Part shown: piece after piece, positions 30,637 to 39,412 of the stretch
Numbering within the stretch: position 1 is the stretch's first letter
Layout of the letters: each line of letters opens with the position of its first letter
Source of the DNA: Chersky-806 sp036502405
GTDB lineage: Bacteria; Actinomycetota; Acidimicrobiia; IMCC26256; JAENVU01
Direction of reading: 5' to 3'
NCBI GenBank assembly: GCA_036502405.1
Contig: DASXYP010000021.1
Coordinates: 1 to 49,927 of the forward strand
DNA length: 49,927 nt
Made by a program: the position numbers and the translations under genes
The notes under the pieces: model-generated
The model's input: only the letters and a program-made list of their open reading frames with translations
Database searches by the model: none
What the model was told of the DNA's origin: nothing

Positions 30637-32642
30637 GAGCTTCGAGCGCGCAACGCGGCGGTGGCACGAGGGAGGTCGATGACCCTCAGGTCCCCGAACC
30701 GGCGGATCGCGTCAGGCGCACGCCGCTCGAGCTGGGAGACGTCGTCGGACCAGTCGAGGAAGTACCTCGCGTAGATGCTGTCCGGTGGGGCGGCGTGGCG
30801 CTCCTCGTATCTCCGGAACGGAGGGGCCAGGCAGACGTCGCGTGCGGGCTCCGTCGCGATCAACGTCGTGTAGCCCTGCTTGCGGAGGTACGCGACCTTG
30901 GCTGCGGTGCCGTGGAAGAAGGGGAAGGAAGCCGTGGGCGTTGCCCAGCCGGGCAGGTCCATGTTCGGCAGGTCGTCCTTCCCGGTGTCGACCAGGTAGG
31001 GGCGGTCCACCGCGAGGATCGTGTGCCGCGGGTTCACGTGGGCGACGGCGCGCTTCATGTCCGCGGCCGAGCCCGGCGGCGTGACCTCGTCGGCGTAGAC
31101 CGCGCCGGGGAGCCGCTTCGGCGACCACCGCAGCAGGTCGAGGCCGGCCGGCGTGATCGTCAGCTTCGGCGTGTCGACGGCAAACGGGGTGAAGACCGCG
31201 ACCGCGCACACGAGCGCAACTCCGGTCGCGAGCGCGCCGGTGAAGCTCGCGCGCCGGTCGGCGCCGGGTGGGGCCGCGTCTCGCACCCGCACCGCTTCGT
31301 AGACGAGGAACACCGCGAGGCTCGATGCCATCGGCCCGATGTACCGACCGAAGTCGCGCACGGACGCCATCGACAGCGAGACGGTGAACACCAGGATGCT
31401 CGCGATCGAGACCCCGGCGACGATCACGACGAGCGAGGCGTCCGGCAGCACCTTCCGGGCAAGGATCGCGATGACCAGGATCGCGACCGTGACCCAGAAG
31501 TAGGTGCCGCCGTTCAGGTACCGCATCGTGTGGCTGAAGGCATGGCCGAGCGAGCTCAGCGCATCCGGGTCGCGCTCGCTCGGGACCGACGGATTCGCGT
31601 TCCCGGGGAGCAACGGGTACAGCGGCGTCCCGACGGACTCCCACGCGGCGAGGAGCCACGAGACGATCGCTGCGAACGCGCTCCCGACCGCCACCCCGAG
31701 CACCCGCCACCGCGCCCGCATCGGCGCCGCCGACGCGGTGAGCGCACCGATCGCGACGGTGAGCGCGGCCGCAGGCAGGATCGGCGTCCGCACCGAGGCC
31801 ACCGCCGCCAGCACGAGCCCGGCCGCGATGGCCCACCGCACGGTCTCGTCCCGCGCACCTCGACGGATGGAGCCGCGCAGCTCCGCGGTGACCGCGAACG
31901 TCCCCAGGAGCAACGGGATCACGGCGAGCACCGGAGCCGCGTTGATCCGAGGGATCCAGAGCACCGGGATCGCGAGGATGGCGAGCAACGCGCCGACGCG
32001 GGCCCACCGCGAGCGGAAGCCGGTCGAGACGAAGAACCCGGCCAGGAACACCGACGCGACGACGGTCTCGGCGAACGCGATCCCGACGTTGCCGAACACG
32101 CTCACCGGGATCGCCTGGATGTACGTGAACCCACCGAGGTTCTGGAGGCGGCGGTAGCTCCACGGCTCGACGATGGCGTTCGTGTCGAGCAGCCGGCGCA
32201 CCATCGGGAGGTACGCCCGCAGCTCGTCGCACGTGTTGATCTGCAGCGTCGCACCGATCCGCGACTCGACCAGCGCGACGAGGACGAACGCGCCGACCGT
32301 GAGCCCCACGATCCACGCGACGGGTCCCGACACCGGGCGCCAGGCGCTGCGCGCGACCTGCAGGCCCGCGAGGGCGAGCCCCACGACCGTGAACGGACCC
32401 ACGATGAGCCAGAACGGCAGGTGCAGCAGGGTTCCGACCCCACCGAACGCCACGAGCACGCTCAGCCCCACGATCGCGGCCAGGCCGGGACGGTTCCAGC
32501 TCGCGGGTTCCGGCGGGTCCGCGCCGGACGGGTTCCCGTCCGCGCGCCGCGGCAGGATGCGCGTGCCGATCCCGGCGCAGGACACCCACATCACGAGCAC
32601 GAGCGCGGCGGTCGCCACGACGTCGGCGAGCGATCGCAGCAC
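30633..32642 (-). CDS. Large membrane protein A, paralogue of the gene at 40289
   Basis: A 669-residue integral membrane protein I do not recognise by name. About eleven helices lie between residues 1 and 470, followed by a soluble domain of about 190 residues. It is clearly a paralogue of the protein encoded at 40289-42280. Both start with a CAGIG.RILP element, share LLDTNAI.EPWS and GGFT..QA.PV.VFGN in the first large loop, and share HTILAVDRPYLVD, DVCLA and RAPDA.RR.GDL in the C-terminal domain. The loop with acidic and His/Arg residues suggests a GT-C-type transferase. The GTG at 32642 is 45 bases past the methyltransferase stop. The downstream gene overlaps its stop. Confidence 0.6.
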   Translation of the reverse strand: MLRSLADVVATAALVLVMWVSCAGIGTRILPRRADGNPSGADPPEPASWNRPGLAAIVGLSVLVAFGGVGTLLHLPFWLIVGPFTVVGLALAGLQVARSAWRPVSGPVAWIVGLTVGAFVLVALVESRIGATLQINTCDELRAYLPMVRRLLDTNAIVEPWSYRRLQNLGGFTYIQAIPVSVFGNVGIAFAETVVASVFLAGFFVSTGFRSRWARVGALLAILAIPVLWIPRINAAPVLAVIPLLLGTFAVTAELRGSIRRGARDETVRWAIAAGLVLAAVASVRTPILPAAALTVAIGALTASAAPMRARWRVLGVAVGSAFAAIVSWLLAAWESVGTPLYPLLPGNANPSVPSERDPDALSSLGHAFSHTMRYLNGGTYFWVTVAILVIAILARKVLPDASLVVIVAGVSIASILVFTVSLSMASVRDFGRYIGPMASSLAVFLVYEAVRVRDAAPPGADRRASFTGALATGVALVCAVAVFTPFAVDTPKLTITPAGLDLLRWSPKRLPGAVYADEVTPPGSAADMKRAVAHVNPRHTILAVDRPYLVDTGKDDLPNMDLPGWATPTASFPFFHGTAAKVAYLRKQGYTTLIATEPARDVCLAPPFRRYEERHAAPPDSIYARYFLDWSDDVSQLERRAPDAIRRFGDLRVIDLPRATAALRARSS

Positions 32643-32687
32643 GCTCAGCTCACCTCCGGTATTCGCATGGACAGCTCGCGGCCGCGT

Positions 32688-33464
32688 TCAGCTCGTGGAA
32701 GGCGGCGCCAGCGCGACCGCCACGATCTGCCATCCATGGCGGGTGTTCGACCGGTTCGCCCGGAAGAGCACGTCGAACGTTCGCATCGCGAGGCGTGCAC
32801 TCCCGGTGACGGTGCCGTGCCCGGCCGAGACGTCGTCGACGAGCTTCTCGCCCCGGGCCACGACCGCGAGCCGGTACAGGTTGAAGAACGGGAACCCCGC
32901 ACCCCCGGCGAGCTCGACCTCGAACCCGGCGCCCTCGAGCAGGGCGCGCAGGTCGTCGGCGGTGTAGTGGCGCCGGTGACCGATGTGGCGGTCGAACGCG
33001 GACCGGGGACCCCCGGGGACCGTGACCACCAGCCGGCACCCGGGCGCGAGCAGCGAGGTGACGTTCGCGAGGAGCAGCTCGGGACGCTCCACGTGCTCCA
33101 GCACCTCCGAGCACACCGCGTGGGTCGCCCAGGCCCGGTACTCCCCGGGTGGTTCGAGCGGCTCCGTGAGGTCGTGGCGCAGGAACGTGGCCGCCGGCAC
33201 CTTGCGCTGCGCCACCGCGATCCCCGCCGCGCTCAGATCGACGCCGAGCACGTTCGCCGCGGGCCACGCGTCCAGCAGGTCGAGGGCCTGGTCACCCTGC
33301 CCGCTGCCGATGTCCAGGATGCGGGCGCCCGGCCCGGCCGCGAGCAGCCGGCGCACCAGCCTCCGGCGGTACTCCTGGGCCGGGTTGAGCGACGCGGACT
33401 CCGCGTACTCGGACCAGTGCTCCTCCCAGTCGTCGGACGTGCTCCCGGCTTGGGGCGCGGTCAC
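32688..33464 (-). CDS. Class I SAM-dependent methyltransferase in the heptose operon
   Basis: A 258-residue cytoplasmic methyltransferase. Motif I is RILDIGSGQGDQALDLL, followed by VLGVDLSAAG; the post-I region has AVCSEVLEHVERPELLL and the later motif PGCRLVVTVPGG. The segment FDRHIGHRRHYTADDLRALLE is typical of methyltransferases in polysaccharide clusters, which often modify sugar hydroxyls or C-3 positions. The target is unknown. Its GTG start at 33464 overlaps the GT2 gene's TGA in GTGA, so the two are coupled. A membrane-protein gene follows 45 bases downstream. The window holds a second methyltransferase of this operon at 38721-39401. Confidence 0.8.
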   Translation of the reverse strand: MTAPQAGSTSDDWEEHWSEYAESASLNPAQEYRRRLVRRLLAAGPGARILDIGSGQGDQALDLLDAWPAANVLGVDLSAAGIAVAQRKVPAATFLRHDLTEPLEPPGEYRAWATHAVCSEVLEHVERPELLLANVTSLLAPGCRLVVTVPGGPRSAFDRHIGHRRHYTADDLRALLEGAGFEVELAGGAGFPFFNLYRLAVVARGEKLVDDVSAGHGTVTGSARLAMRTFDVLFRANRSNTRHGWQIVAVALAPPSTS

Positions 33465-34723
33465 AGCACCGTCCGGGCGCGTCGCGCCATCCGGTCCGCG
33501 AGCGCGTTGAGGACGAGCATGAAGGTGAAGGTCGTGAACCCCGCGACCATCAGGAACAGCCCGAAGATGGCGAGGTAGTTGATCGCGCTGAGCGGCCCCG
33601 GGAGCTTGAAGTCGTTGGTGACCCAGCGCCACGCAAGGCTCCCGACCAGGAGCACGCCGCCGCCGAAGATCCCCATGGCGATCAGGGTCGTGCGCGTGTA
33701 GCGGAACCGTTCGAGCAACCTCGCGGTCTTCACACCCGTGTGGTCGTAGATCACGCGCGTGAGACACCCGAGATAGAAGCTCTCGAGCCCGACGATCGCG
33801 AGCGTGACACCGATCAGCAACCAGTAGAGCGAGAGCTCGATGCCCGCGACGGTGACCGGCCCGAACGCGAGCGGGACGGTCACGACCAGGCCGAGGATCA
33901 GCAGCACGAGGCCGGGCCGGTACAGGAAGAAGTCGGCGCCGTACACGAACATGGCCCGGAGGTTGATCCACGCGGCCTTCCACGGCGACATCCAGCCTTC
34001 GCGCTTGTGGTGGCTGAATCGCCCCTCGGGGTCCTTGTAGAAGTGGACCGGGATCTCGGCGATGTCGAGCTCCAGGCGCACCGCCTTCACGATCATCTCC
34101 GACGCGTACTCCCACGACTGCGACTGGATGTCCATCCGCAGGAGCGCGTCCTTCGTCACACCCCGCATGCCGCAGTGGATGTCCGAGAACTTCGTGGAGT
34201 ACACGCGGTTCAGGATCCACGTCGTCGCGGGGGTGCCGAGCCGGTGGAGGAAGGGCATCGAGCCCGCCTCGATCGAGCCCGCGAACCGCGAACCCATGAT
34301 GAACTCCTTGCCCGCCTCGAACTGGTCGACGAAGGGGCGGAGCTCGCGGAAGTCGTAGGTGCAGTCGCAGTCACCGAGGATGAGGAACCGGCCCCGCGCG
34401 TACGGCGTCGCGTCGATGTAGGCGCGACCGAGCCCGCGGCGCGGGGTCTTGAGCACCCGGGCGCCCTTCGCGAGTGCAAGCTCGGCGGTGCGGTCGCTCC
34501 CGCTGTCGACGATGAGGATCTCGGCCTCGATGCCCGCCTGCGCGATCCCTTCGTGGCACCAGTCGATGAACCGCTCGATCGTGATCTCCTCGTTGAGCGC
34601 GGGGATGACGATCGACAGCACCGGCGACGTGGTGTCGTCGACCGGGACCATCAGGGTGATGTCCGGGTCGTCGATCCCGACGGTCGCGGTGCTCGGCGGC
34701 GGCACGGTGGGCTGGACGGTCAT
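33461..34723 (-). CDS. GT2 glycosyltransferase with C-terminal membrane helices
   Basis: A 420-residue family 2 glycosyltransferase. The catalytic N-terminal domain has LSIVIPALNEEITIERF, ILIVDSGSDRT, and a DCDCTYD metal-binding segment in place of the more common DADGTYD. The C-terminal third has about four membrane helices (around residues 240-390), as in GtrB/DPM1-like enzymes that load a sugar onto a polyprenyl phosphate. Given the operon, the sugar may be the heptose or a hexose, but this is inference. The ATG at 34723 begins one base after the HddC-type gene's stop; an in-frame GTG at 34738 is the alternative. Its stop overlaps the next methyltransferase start. Confidence 0.82.
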   Translation of the reverse strand: MTVQPTVPPPSTATVGIDDPDITLMVPVDDTTSPVLSIVIPALNEEITIERFIDWCHEGIAQAGIEAEILIVDSGSDRTAELALAKGARVLKTPRRGLGRAYIDATPYARGRFLILGDCDCTYDFRELRPFVDQFEAGKEFIMGSRFAGSIEAGSMPFLHRLGTPATTWILNRVYSTKFSDIHCGMRGVTKDALLRMDIQSQSWEYASEMIVKAVRLELDIAEIPVHFYKDPEGRFSHHKREGWMSPWKAAWINLRAMFVYGADFFLYRPGLVLLILGLVVTVPLAFGPVTVAGIELSLYWLLIGVTLAIVGLESFYLGCLTRVIYDHTGVKTARLLERFRYTRTTLIAMGIFGGGVLLVGSLAWRWVTNDFKLPGPLSAINYLAIFGLFLMVAGFTTFTFMLVLNALADRMARRARTVL

Positions 34724-34724
34724 C

Positions 34725-35453
34725 TCACGCGCTCCCACTCGCCACCGCGCCGGCCGGGTGGGCGGCGAGGTGGGCCTCGACGTCGCGCAGGCCGTCGGGC
34801 GAGCCGATCTCGTAGAACCGGTCCTGCACCTCGAAGCCCGCGAGCCGTCCGGACCGGCTGAGCCCCCCGAACACGGCCGCGAGGTCGACGACGGCTCCGG
34901 ACGGGATCCCGGCGACCACGTCGCGCCCGAGCACCGAGACGCCGTAGTCCACCCACTCCATCCCCGGGTGCCGCTGCTCCTTGTCGTAGGCGACCACCCG
35001 CCGCCCGTCGAACACGACGTTGCTCGGGACCCACCGGTCCCGGTTGTGGAAGACGGTCATCAGCGCCGCGGCGTCATCCCTGGCGAACGCCGCATCGACC
35101 GCGCCGAAGTCCGTCGGCAGGTAGGAGTCGCCGTAGAGCACCAGGAACCGCTCCGACAGGACCCCTCGGTCGGCGGCGAGCCGGAGCGCCCCGCCGGTGC
35201 CACGCAGCTCGTCGTGCTCGTCGACGTACCGGACCGTCAGGCCGAATCGGTGGCCGTCGCCGACGTAGTCGCGCACGCGCTGACCGAGGTGGCCGATGCA
35301 GTAGACGACATCCGTCACCCCGCTCGCGGACAACATCGTCAGCTGGTGTGCCGCGAACGGCGAACCGGCCACGGGCAACAGCGTCTTCGGGACGCGATCG
35401 GTCGCCGGCCGCATGCGGGTTCCGAGCCCACCGGCGAGGATCACGCACTGCAT
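34725..35453 (-). CDS. hddC: Nucleotidyltransferase, HddC-like (GDP-heptose synthesis)
   Basis: A 242-residue sugar-1-phosphate nucleotidyltransferase. The N-terminal signature LAGGLGTRMRP (6-16) and the VPKTLLPV segment with Lys23 are the nucleotide- and sugar-phosphate-binding motifs of the NTP_transferase family. LYGDSYLPTDF holds the metal-binding Asp. Its closest recognisable relatives are HddC proteins, which join GTP and D-glycero-alpha-D-manno-heptose 1-phosphate to give GDP-heptose. The neighbouring HddA-, GmhB- and GmhA-type genes support this over a mannose-1-phosphate or glucose-1-phosphate role. The A of its ATG (35453) is the last base of the HddA stop (TGATG), so translation is coupled. 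GTP as the donor is assumed from the pathway, not seen in the sequence. Confidence 0.75.
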   Translation of the reverse strand: MQCVILAGGLGTRMRPATDRVPKTLLPVAGSPFAAHQLTMLSASGVTDVVYCIGHLGQRVRDYVGDGHRFGLTVRYVDEHDELRGTGGALRLAADRGVLSERFLVLYGDSYLPTDFGAVDAAFARDDAAALMTVFHNRDRWVPSNVVFDGRRVVAYDKEQRHPGMEWVDYGVSVLGRDVVAGIPSGAVVDLAAVFGGLSRSGRLAGFEVQDRFYEIGSPDGLRDVEAHLAAHPAGAVASGSA

Positions 35454-36433
35454 CACGCACGCACGCTGACGACGGAGCCGTCGTGATCGAACGTGAACCG
35501 GACCTCTGTGAGGCCGGCCTCGACCAGCGCCCGGCGCAGCGCGTCCCGGTCGCGGGCGTAGAAGAGGAGGAACCCGCCGTTGCCCGCGCCGACCAGCTTG
35601 CCGCCGAGCGCGCCGTTGCGCATCGCGAAGTCGTACCAACCGTCGATCGTCTCGTTGGTCATCGAGCCCGACCGTTCGCGCTTGCGCATCCAGTGCTCGT
35701 GCATGAGCCCGGCGAACTGCTCGACCTCACCCGCCTCGAGCACCTTGGCGATCTCACGCCCGGTGTTCTTGATGAACCTCAGGTTGTCGAGCATCTCGGT
35801 GTCGCCGGCCTGCGAGCGGACCCGCTGGTCCTCGAGCACGGTCACGGCGGAGCGCGCGTACCCGGTGAAGAACATCAACAGGTTCTCTTCGAGATCGTGG
35901 AGGGTCTCGTTCGAGATCCGCAGCGGGCTGACGGCCACCGAGCCGTCCGGCGCGAACTCGAAGCAGGTCAACCCACCGAACGACGCGATGTACTGGTCCT
36001 GCTTGCCCACCGGCTCGTCGAGCAGCTCGATCTCGATGCGCGACGCCTCCTCGGCCAGCGTCCACTGGGTCACGTGGTCGCGCTGGTACGCGTACAGCGC
36101 GCGCAGGAGGCCGACCGTGAACGACGCGGACGATCCGAGGCCGGTGCCGGCCGGGATGTCGGCCAGGCTCATGATCTCGACGCCCGGCTCGATCTCGTGC
36201 ATGCGCAGGGCCTCACGGATCAGCGGATGCGCGATGTCGTCGACCGACGCGACCCGCTCGAGCTCCGAGTACTTGAGGACGTAGTCGTCGACGAAGATCG
36301 GGTTGATGCCGATGTAGATGTACTTGCTGATCGCGGCGGAGATGACGAAGCCGCCCTCGCGCTCGTAGAAGCTCGGGAGGTCGGTCCCGCCACCTCCGAT
36401 GGAGATGCGGAGCGGAGTTCGGGTGATGATCAT
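35453..36433 (-). CDS. hddA: GHMP kinase, HddA-like (D-glycero-D-manno-heptose 7-phosphate kinase)
   Basis: A 326-residue cytoplasmic kinase of the GHMP family. The start MIITRTPLRISIGGGGTDLP (1-20) is characteristic of HddA and the related L-fucose kinase-like group. The ATP-binding loop PAGTGLGSSASF lies at 94-105, and KLVGAGNGGFLLFYA is the third conserved motif. HddA phosphorylates D-glycero-D-manno-heptose 7-phosphate at C1 to give the 1,7-bisphosphate. The assignment rests on family resemblance together with GmhA, GmhB and HddC-type neighbours. Without those, a fucose/galactose-type kinase would be the alternative. It starts at ATG 36433, seven bases after the transaldolase stop. Confidence 0.82.
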   Translation of the reverse strand: MIITRTPLRISIGGGGTDLPSFYEREGGFVISAAISKYIYIGINPIFVDDYVLKYSELERVASVDDIAHPLIREALRMHEIEPGVEIMSLADIPAGTGLGSSASFTVGLLRALYAYQRDHVTQWTLAEEASRIEIELLDEPVGKQDQYIASFGGLTCFEFAPDGSVAVSPLRISNETLHDLEENLLMFFTGYARSAVTVLEDQRVRSQAGDTEMLDNLRFIKNTGREIAKVLEAGEVEQFAGLMHEHWMRKRERSGSMTNETIDGWYDFAMRNGALGGKLVGAGNGGFLLFYARDRDALRRALVEAGLTEVRFTFDHDGSVVSVRA

Positions 36434-36440
36434 CCGGCGC

Positions 36441-37172
36441 TCAGTCGGACCGACTCAGCTCGTACCCGGCGGCGACCGCGTCGTCGCGGAACATCTTCAC
36501 CGTGTCGAGCGAGAACGCGTCGAGGTCGTAGCCGACCAGCGTGAGCTTCTTCAGGATGTCGCTCGTCACCGTGATGACGTGGCATCCGAGCTCGTCGGCC
36601 TGGAAGACGTTGAGGAGCTCGCGGGGGCTGGCCCAGATCAGCTCCAGCTCGGGGCTCCCCTGGATCGCCTCGAGGGACTCCGCGATCACCGGCAGCGGGT
36701 CGCGACCGGTGTCCGCGACCCGCCCCGCGAACAGCGAGATGAAGGCGCCGGAAACGCCGGCGAGCTTCAGGGCGACCTCCCGGACCTGCCGGGCCGTCAT
36801 CAGCGCGGTCACGTTGAGCCGGACCCCGGCGTCCGCGAGCCGGGCGAGCAGGTCGAACGAGGGTTCACCCTGCGTGTTCGAGACCGGGATCTTGACGTAG
36901 ACGTTCTCACCCCAGGTGGCGATCGTCCGGGCCTGCGCCTCCATCTCGTCGAAGTCGTCGGAGAACACCTCGAACGAGATCGGTCGGTCCCGGATCTCGG
37001 CGAGCACCTCGCGGGCGAAGCCCTCGAAGTCCGTCACCCCGGCCTTGCGCATCAGGGTCGGGTTGGTCGTGAATCCGCTGATCAGCGGGTTGGCGGCGAG
37101 GTCGAGCATCCCGCGCAGGTCCGCGCCGTCAGCAAAGATCTTCACCTTCAGCTGCTCGAGCGAAGGTTCCAT
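36441..37172 (-). CDS. Transaldolase, TalC/FSA-like
   Basis: A 243-residue class I aldolase of the short transaldolase/fructose-6-phosphate aldolase family; the usual length is about 215-240. The family signature GFTTNPTLMRKAG is present at about 33-45. The Schiff-base Lys is visible as Lys94 in VYVKIPV, and LNVTALMTARQV matches the next conserved strand. In the cytoplasm such enzymes exchange dihydroxyacetone units, for example between sedoheptulose 7-phosphate, glyceraldehyde 3-phosphate, erythrose 4-phosphate and fructose 6-phosphate. In this operon the likely job is to make sedoheptulose 7-phosphate for the GmhA step; that is inferred from position. The ATG at 37172 has GGGGGG six bases upstream. 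Its first 25 bases overlap the end of the GmhB-type gene. Confidence 0.85.
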   Translation of the reverse strand: MEPSLEQLKVKIFADGADLRGMLDLAANPLISGFTTNPTLMRKAGVTDFEGFAREVLAEIRDRPISFEVFSDDFDEMEAQARTIATWGENVYVKIPVSNTQGEPSFDLLARLADAGVRLNVTALMTARQVREVALKLAGVSGAFISLFAGRVADTGRDPLPVIAESLEAIQGSPELELIWASPRELLNVFQADELGCHVITVTSDILKKLTLVGYDLDAFSLDTVKMFRDDAVAAGYELSRSD

Positions 37173-37741
37173 CGTGCCCCCCAGCTGGTTCCGCGCGCCG
37201 GCGGAAGTATGCCCCAGTTCCGGATCCAAGTTACCGCAGCCGGGAGCCCCTCGACGACGAGGTCCGGATCCTCGGGCTGCCGCTCTGCGTAGCCGTGGTC
37301 GACGAACACGGTGGCGCACCCGGCCTCCCGGCCGGCCTCGATGTCCCGCCAGCGGTCCCCCACCATGACCGAGGCCCGGAGGTCGATCTCCCACCGGGCG
37401 GCGGCCTCGCGCAGCATCCCGGCCCGGGGCTTCCGGCAGGCGCAGTCGTCGGCGTCGTCGTGGGGGCAGGTGAGGACGTCGTCGAGCCCCAACGCCCCGG
37501 AGATGCTCGCGTTGATCGCGGCGACGTCCTCGGCGCGGGCGCGCCCACGCGCGATGTCGGGCTGGTTCGTCACGCACACGAGCAGGAACCCGGCGCGGTG
37601 CAGCTGGGCGCACGCATCGACGACGCCGGGCAGGATCTCGAGCTCGGTGACCGATGCCGGCGGCGTCGGGACGCCGTCGTGCACGTGGGACCGGGCGAGC
37701 ACACCGTCGCGGTCCAGGAACACCGCACGGTTGCCGCTCAT
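37148..37741 (-). CDS. gmhB: HAD-IIIA phosphatase, GmhB-like (heptose 1,7-bisphosphate phosphatase)
   Basis: A 197-residue HAD phosphatase of the histidinol-phosphatase/GmhB group. The nucleophile motif is FLDRDGVL (Asp10, with Asp12 as acid/base), motif II CVTNQPDIARG, and motif IV MVGDRWRDIEAG (Asp129). A CPH...CxC zinc cluster (Cys92, His94, Cys100, Cys102) is just before Lys104, as in GmhB. GmhB removes the 7-phosphate from heptose 1,7-bisphosphate in the step between HddA and HddC. The ATG at 37741 overlaps the epimerase stop in ATGA. The C-terminus runs 25 bases into the transaldolase gene, so its last residues are non-family-like; the frame has no earlier stop. Confidence 0.82.
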   Translation of the reverse strand: MSGNRAVFLDRDGVLARSHVHDGVPTPPASVTELEILPGVVDACAQLHRAGFLLVCVTNQPDIARGRARAEDVAAINASISGALGLDDVLTCPHDDADDCACRKPRAGMLREAAARWEIDLRASVMVGDRWRDIEAGREAGCATVFVDHGYAERQPEDPDLVVEGLPAAVTWIRNWGILPPARGTSWGARWNLRSSS

Positions 37742-38724
37742 CCCCCGGCCACCGAGAGCCTGCCCGCGCGGGCGTCCCCGACCATCGACTGCATCGACCG
37801 CTCGAGGGCCTCGCGAGCGAGCATCACGTTGGACCACCCGAGCGATCGGATCCGCGCCGTGTCGAGACGGACGATCGGCACGTCGCCCTTCCAGCCCCGG
37901 TCGCCGCCCGAGTACTCGAATGCCACCTGCTGCGGGTCGAGGCCGACACACTCCGCGGCGAGCTCCGCGATCTCGGTCACGGAGACGTAGTCGCCGGTCG
38001 CGACGTTGTAGACCTGGTACGGACGGGTCTCGCGGTCGTTCGCCAGCAGGACCGCGGCGATGACGTCGGTGACGTGGATGTAGGACTTGCTCTGGCGTCC
38101 GTCGCCGAGGATCGCGAGCCGGCTCGGGTCGTCGAGCAGGCGGCGGACGAAGTCGAAGCCGACACCATGGGTCTGGTGCGGCCCGACGACGTTGCCGAAC
38201 CGGAAGGCGCGCCCGGTGAGTCCGAACATCGCGCAGTAGCCGGCGATCAGCGCCTCGCCCGCGAGCTTGCTCGCGCCGTAGGTGGACGTCGGCAGCAGCG
38301 GTCCGTGATCCTCGGTCACCTCGAGCGACCCGAGGTCGCCGTACACGCCGCTCCCCGACGCGTAGAGGATCCGGGAAGCGCCACTGACCCGCATGGCCTC
38401 GACCACGTTCTGGGTGAGGAGCGTTCCCTCGTCGAAGTCCACCGTCGGCTCCGTCGCGGCTCGGGCGATGTCCGGGTTCGACGCCAGGTGGATCACGACG
38501 TCGTGGTCGCGCATGGCCGCCGTGAGTCGTTCCAGGTCCGCGACCTCCCCGCGCACGATCGTGAACCGCCCGTCGTCCGAGCAGCCGTGGAGGTGCCACT
38601 CCCGCCCCGACGAGAAGTTGTCGTACACGGTGACGGCCCCGGTGCCCGCGCGCCCCAGGAGGTGCTCGGCGAAGTGGCTCCCGATGAACCCCGCGCCGCC
38701 CACGATGAAGAAGCGCGCGGTCAC
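37738..38724 (-). CDS. NAD-dependent nucleotide-sugar epimerase/dehydratase
   Basis: A 328-residue extended short-chain dehydrogenase. The NAD(P)-binding loop is GGAGFIGS at 9-16, and the catalytic pair is Tyr149 and Lys153 in TYGASKLAGE. SGSGVYGD stands in for the common SSSAVYGD at 123-130. The RFGNVVGP and KSYIHVTDV motifs are typical of GalE, GDP-mannose 4,6-dehydratase and related nucleotide-sugar enzymes. Given the operon, a step that changes GDP-heptose (a 4- or 6-position epimerase or dehydratase) is plausible, but UDP-sugar substrates are equally compatible with the sequence. It starts at GTG 38724, which overlaps the methyltransferase stop. Its own stop overlaps the GmhB-type start. 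Confidence 0.82.
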   Translation of the reverse strand: MTARFFIVGGAGFIGSHFAEHLLGRAGTGAVTVYDNFSSGREWHLHGCSDDGRFTIVRGEVADLERLTAAMRDHDVVIHLASNPDIARAATEPTVDFDEGTLLTQNVVEAMRVSGASRILYASGSGVYGDLGSLEVTEDHGPLLPTSTYGASKLAGEALIAGYCAMFGLTGRAFRFGNVVGPHQTHGVGFDFVRRLLDDPSRLAILGDGRQSKSYIHVTDVIAAVLLANDRETRPYQVYNVATGDYVSVTEIAELAAECVGLDPQQVAFEYSGGDRGWKGDVPIVRLDTARIRSLGWSNVMLAREALERSMQSMVGDARAGRLSVAGG

Positions 38725-39401
38725 GCGGCCTCGCCCGCGGCGGGCACGCGGCAGACGGCGAACGTGTTGAGACCGAGCTTGTGCCGGAAGCACCGGATGT
38801 TGCGGGGACGGAAGCCCGCCCGCACGAGCTCCGGCCAGAGGTCCTTCGGGTCGTAGTACCGGCGGTGGTCGTCCATCTCCTCGGCCGGACTGAGCCCGAG
38901 CCGGAACGCCGAGAGCTCGAGGAACCGCTTGCCGAGCCAGGTCGGCACGTTGATCAGGCAGCGGCCTCCCGGGGCCAGGAGCCGCCGGAACTCCCGCAGC
39001 GCCCGGTCCGGGTCGTCGAGGTGCTCGAGGACCGAGACGCACAGCACCAGGTCGAAGGACGCGTCGGACAGCGACGCGAGCACACCGGGCAGGGGTCCCT
39101 CGACCGCGACGATCCGTGGGTCGTCGCGCACCGCCGGGGCGAGGCTCACGTCGACCGCGGTCACGCCCGCCGCGTTCCGGGCCAGCTCGCGGGCGAGCGT
39201 GGCGTGATGGCCGCAGCCGAAGTCGCCGATCCGCCGGCCCGCGATCCCGCCGGCGTGCCGGCGGATGGATCGGGACGACAGCCAGACGCCGAAGCGGTCG
39301 ACCGGCGTCATCGCCGCGTCCTCGCCGAAGGAGTGCGCGCGCAGGGCCGGCCGATCGGCCGGGGTGCCGTCGCGCTCCGGGTCCTGCGAGGTGGCGCCCA
39401 T
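38721..39401 (-). CDS. Class I SAM-dependent methyltransferase in the heptose operon
   Basis: A 226-residue cytoplasmic methyltransferase. The SAM-binding region starts RRIGDFGCGHHATLAREL, followed by VTAVDVS and the LVLCVSVLEHLDDP motif; the third motif is LAPGGRCLINVPTWLGKRFLE. DDHRRYYDPKDLW is typical of methyltransferases in polysaccharide clusters. The acceptor is unknown; a sugar hydroxyl is the natural guess here. I chose the ATG at 39401, eleven bases after the GmhA-type stop. An internal ATG (MTPVDRFG) 30 codons in is possible and would drop a low-complexity leader. Its stop overlaps the epimerase start in GTGA. Confidence 0.75.
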   Translation of the reverse strand: MGATSQDPERDGTPADRPALRAHSFGEDAAMTPVDRFGVWLSSRSIRRHAGGIAGRRIGDFGCGHHATLARELARNAAGVTAVDVSLAPAVRDDPRIVAVEGPLPGVLASLSDASFDLVLCVSVLEHLDDPDRALREFRRLLAPGGRCLINVPTWLGKRFLELSAFRLGLSPAEEMDDHRRYYDPKDLWPELVRAGFRPRNIRCFRHKLGLNTFAVCRVPAAGEAA

Positions 39402-39412
39402 CGCCCGGCCGC

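Noticed and set aside
30579..33578. A plus-strand open frame of nearly 1,000 codons opposite the glycan operon
   Set aside because: It is an Arg/Asp/Gly-rich shadow. The opposite strand encodes membrane proteins and a methyltransferase with family motifs.
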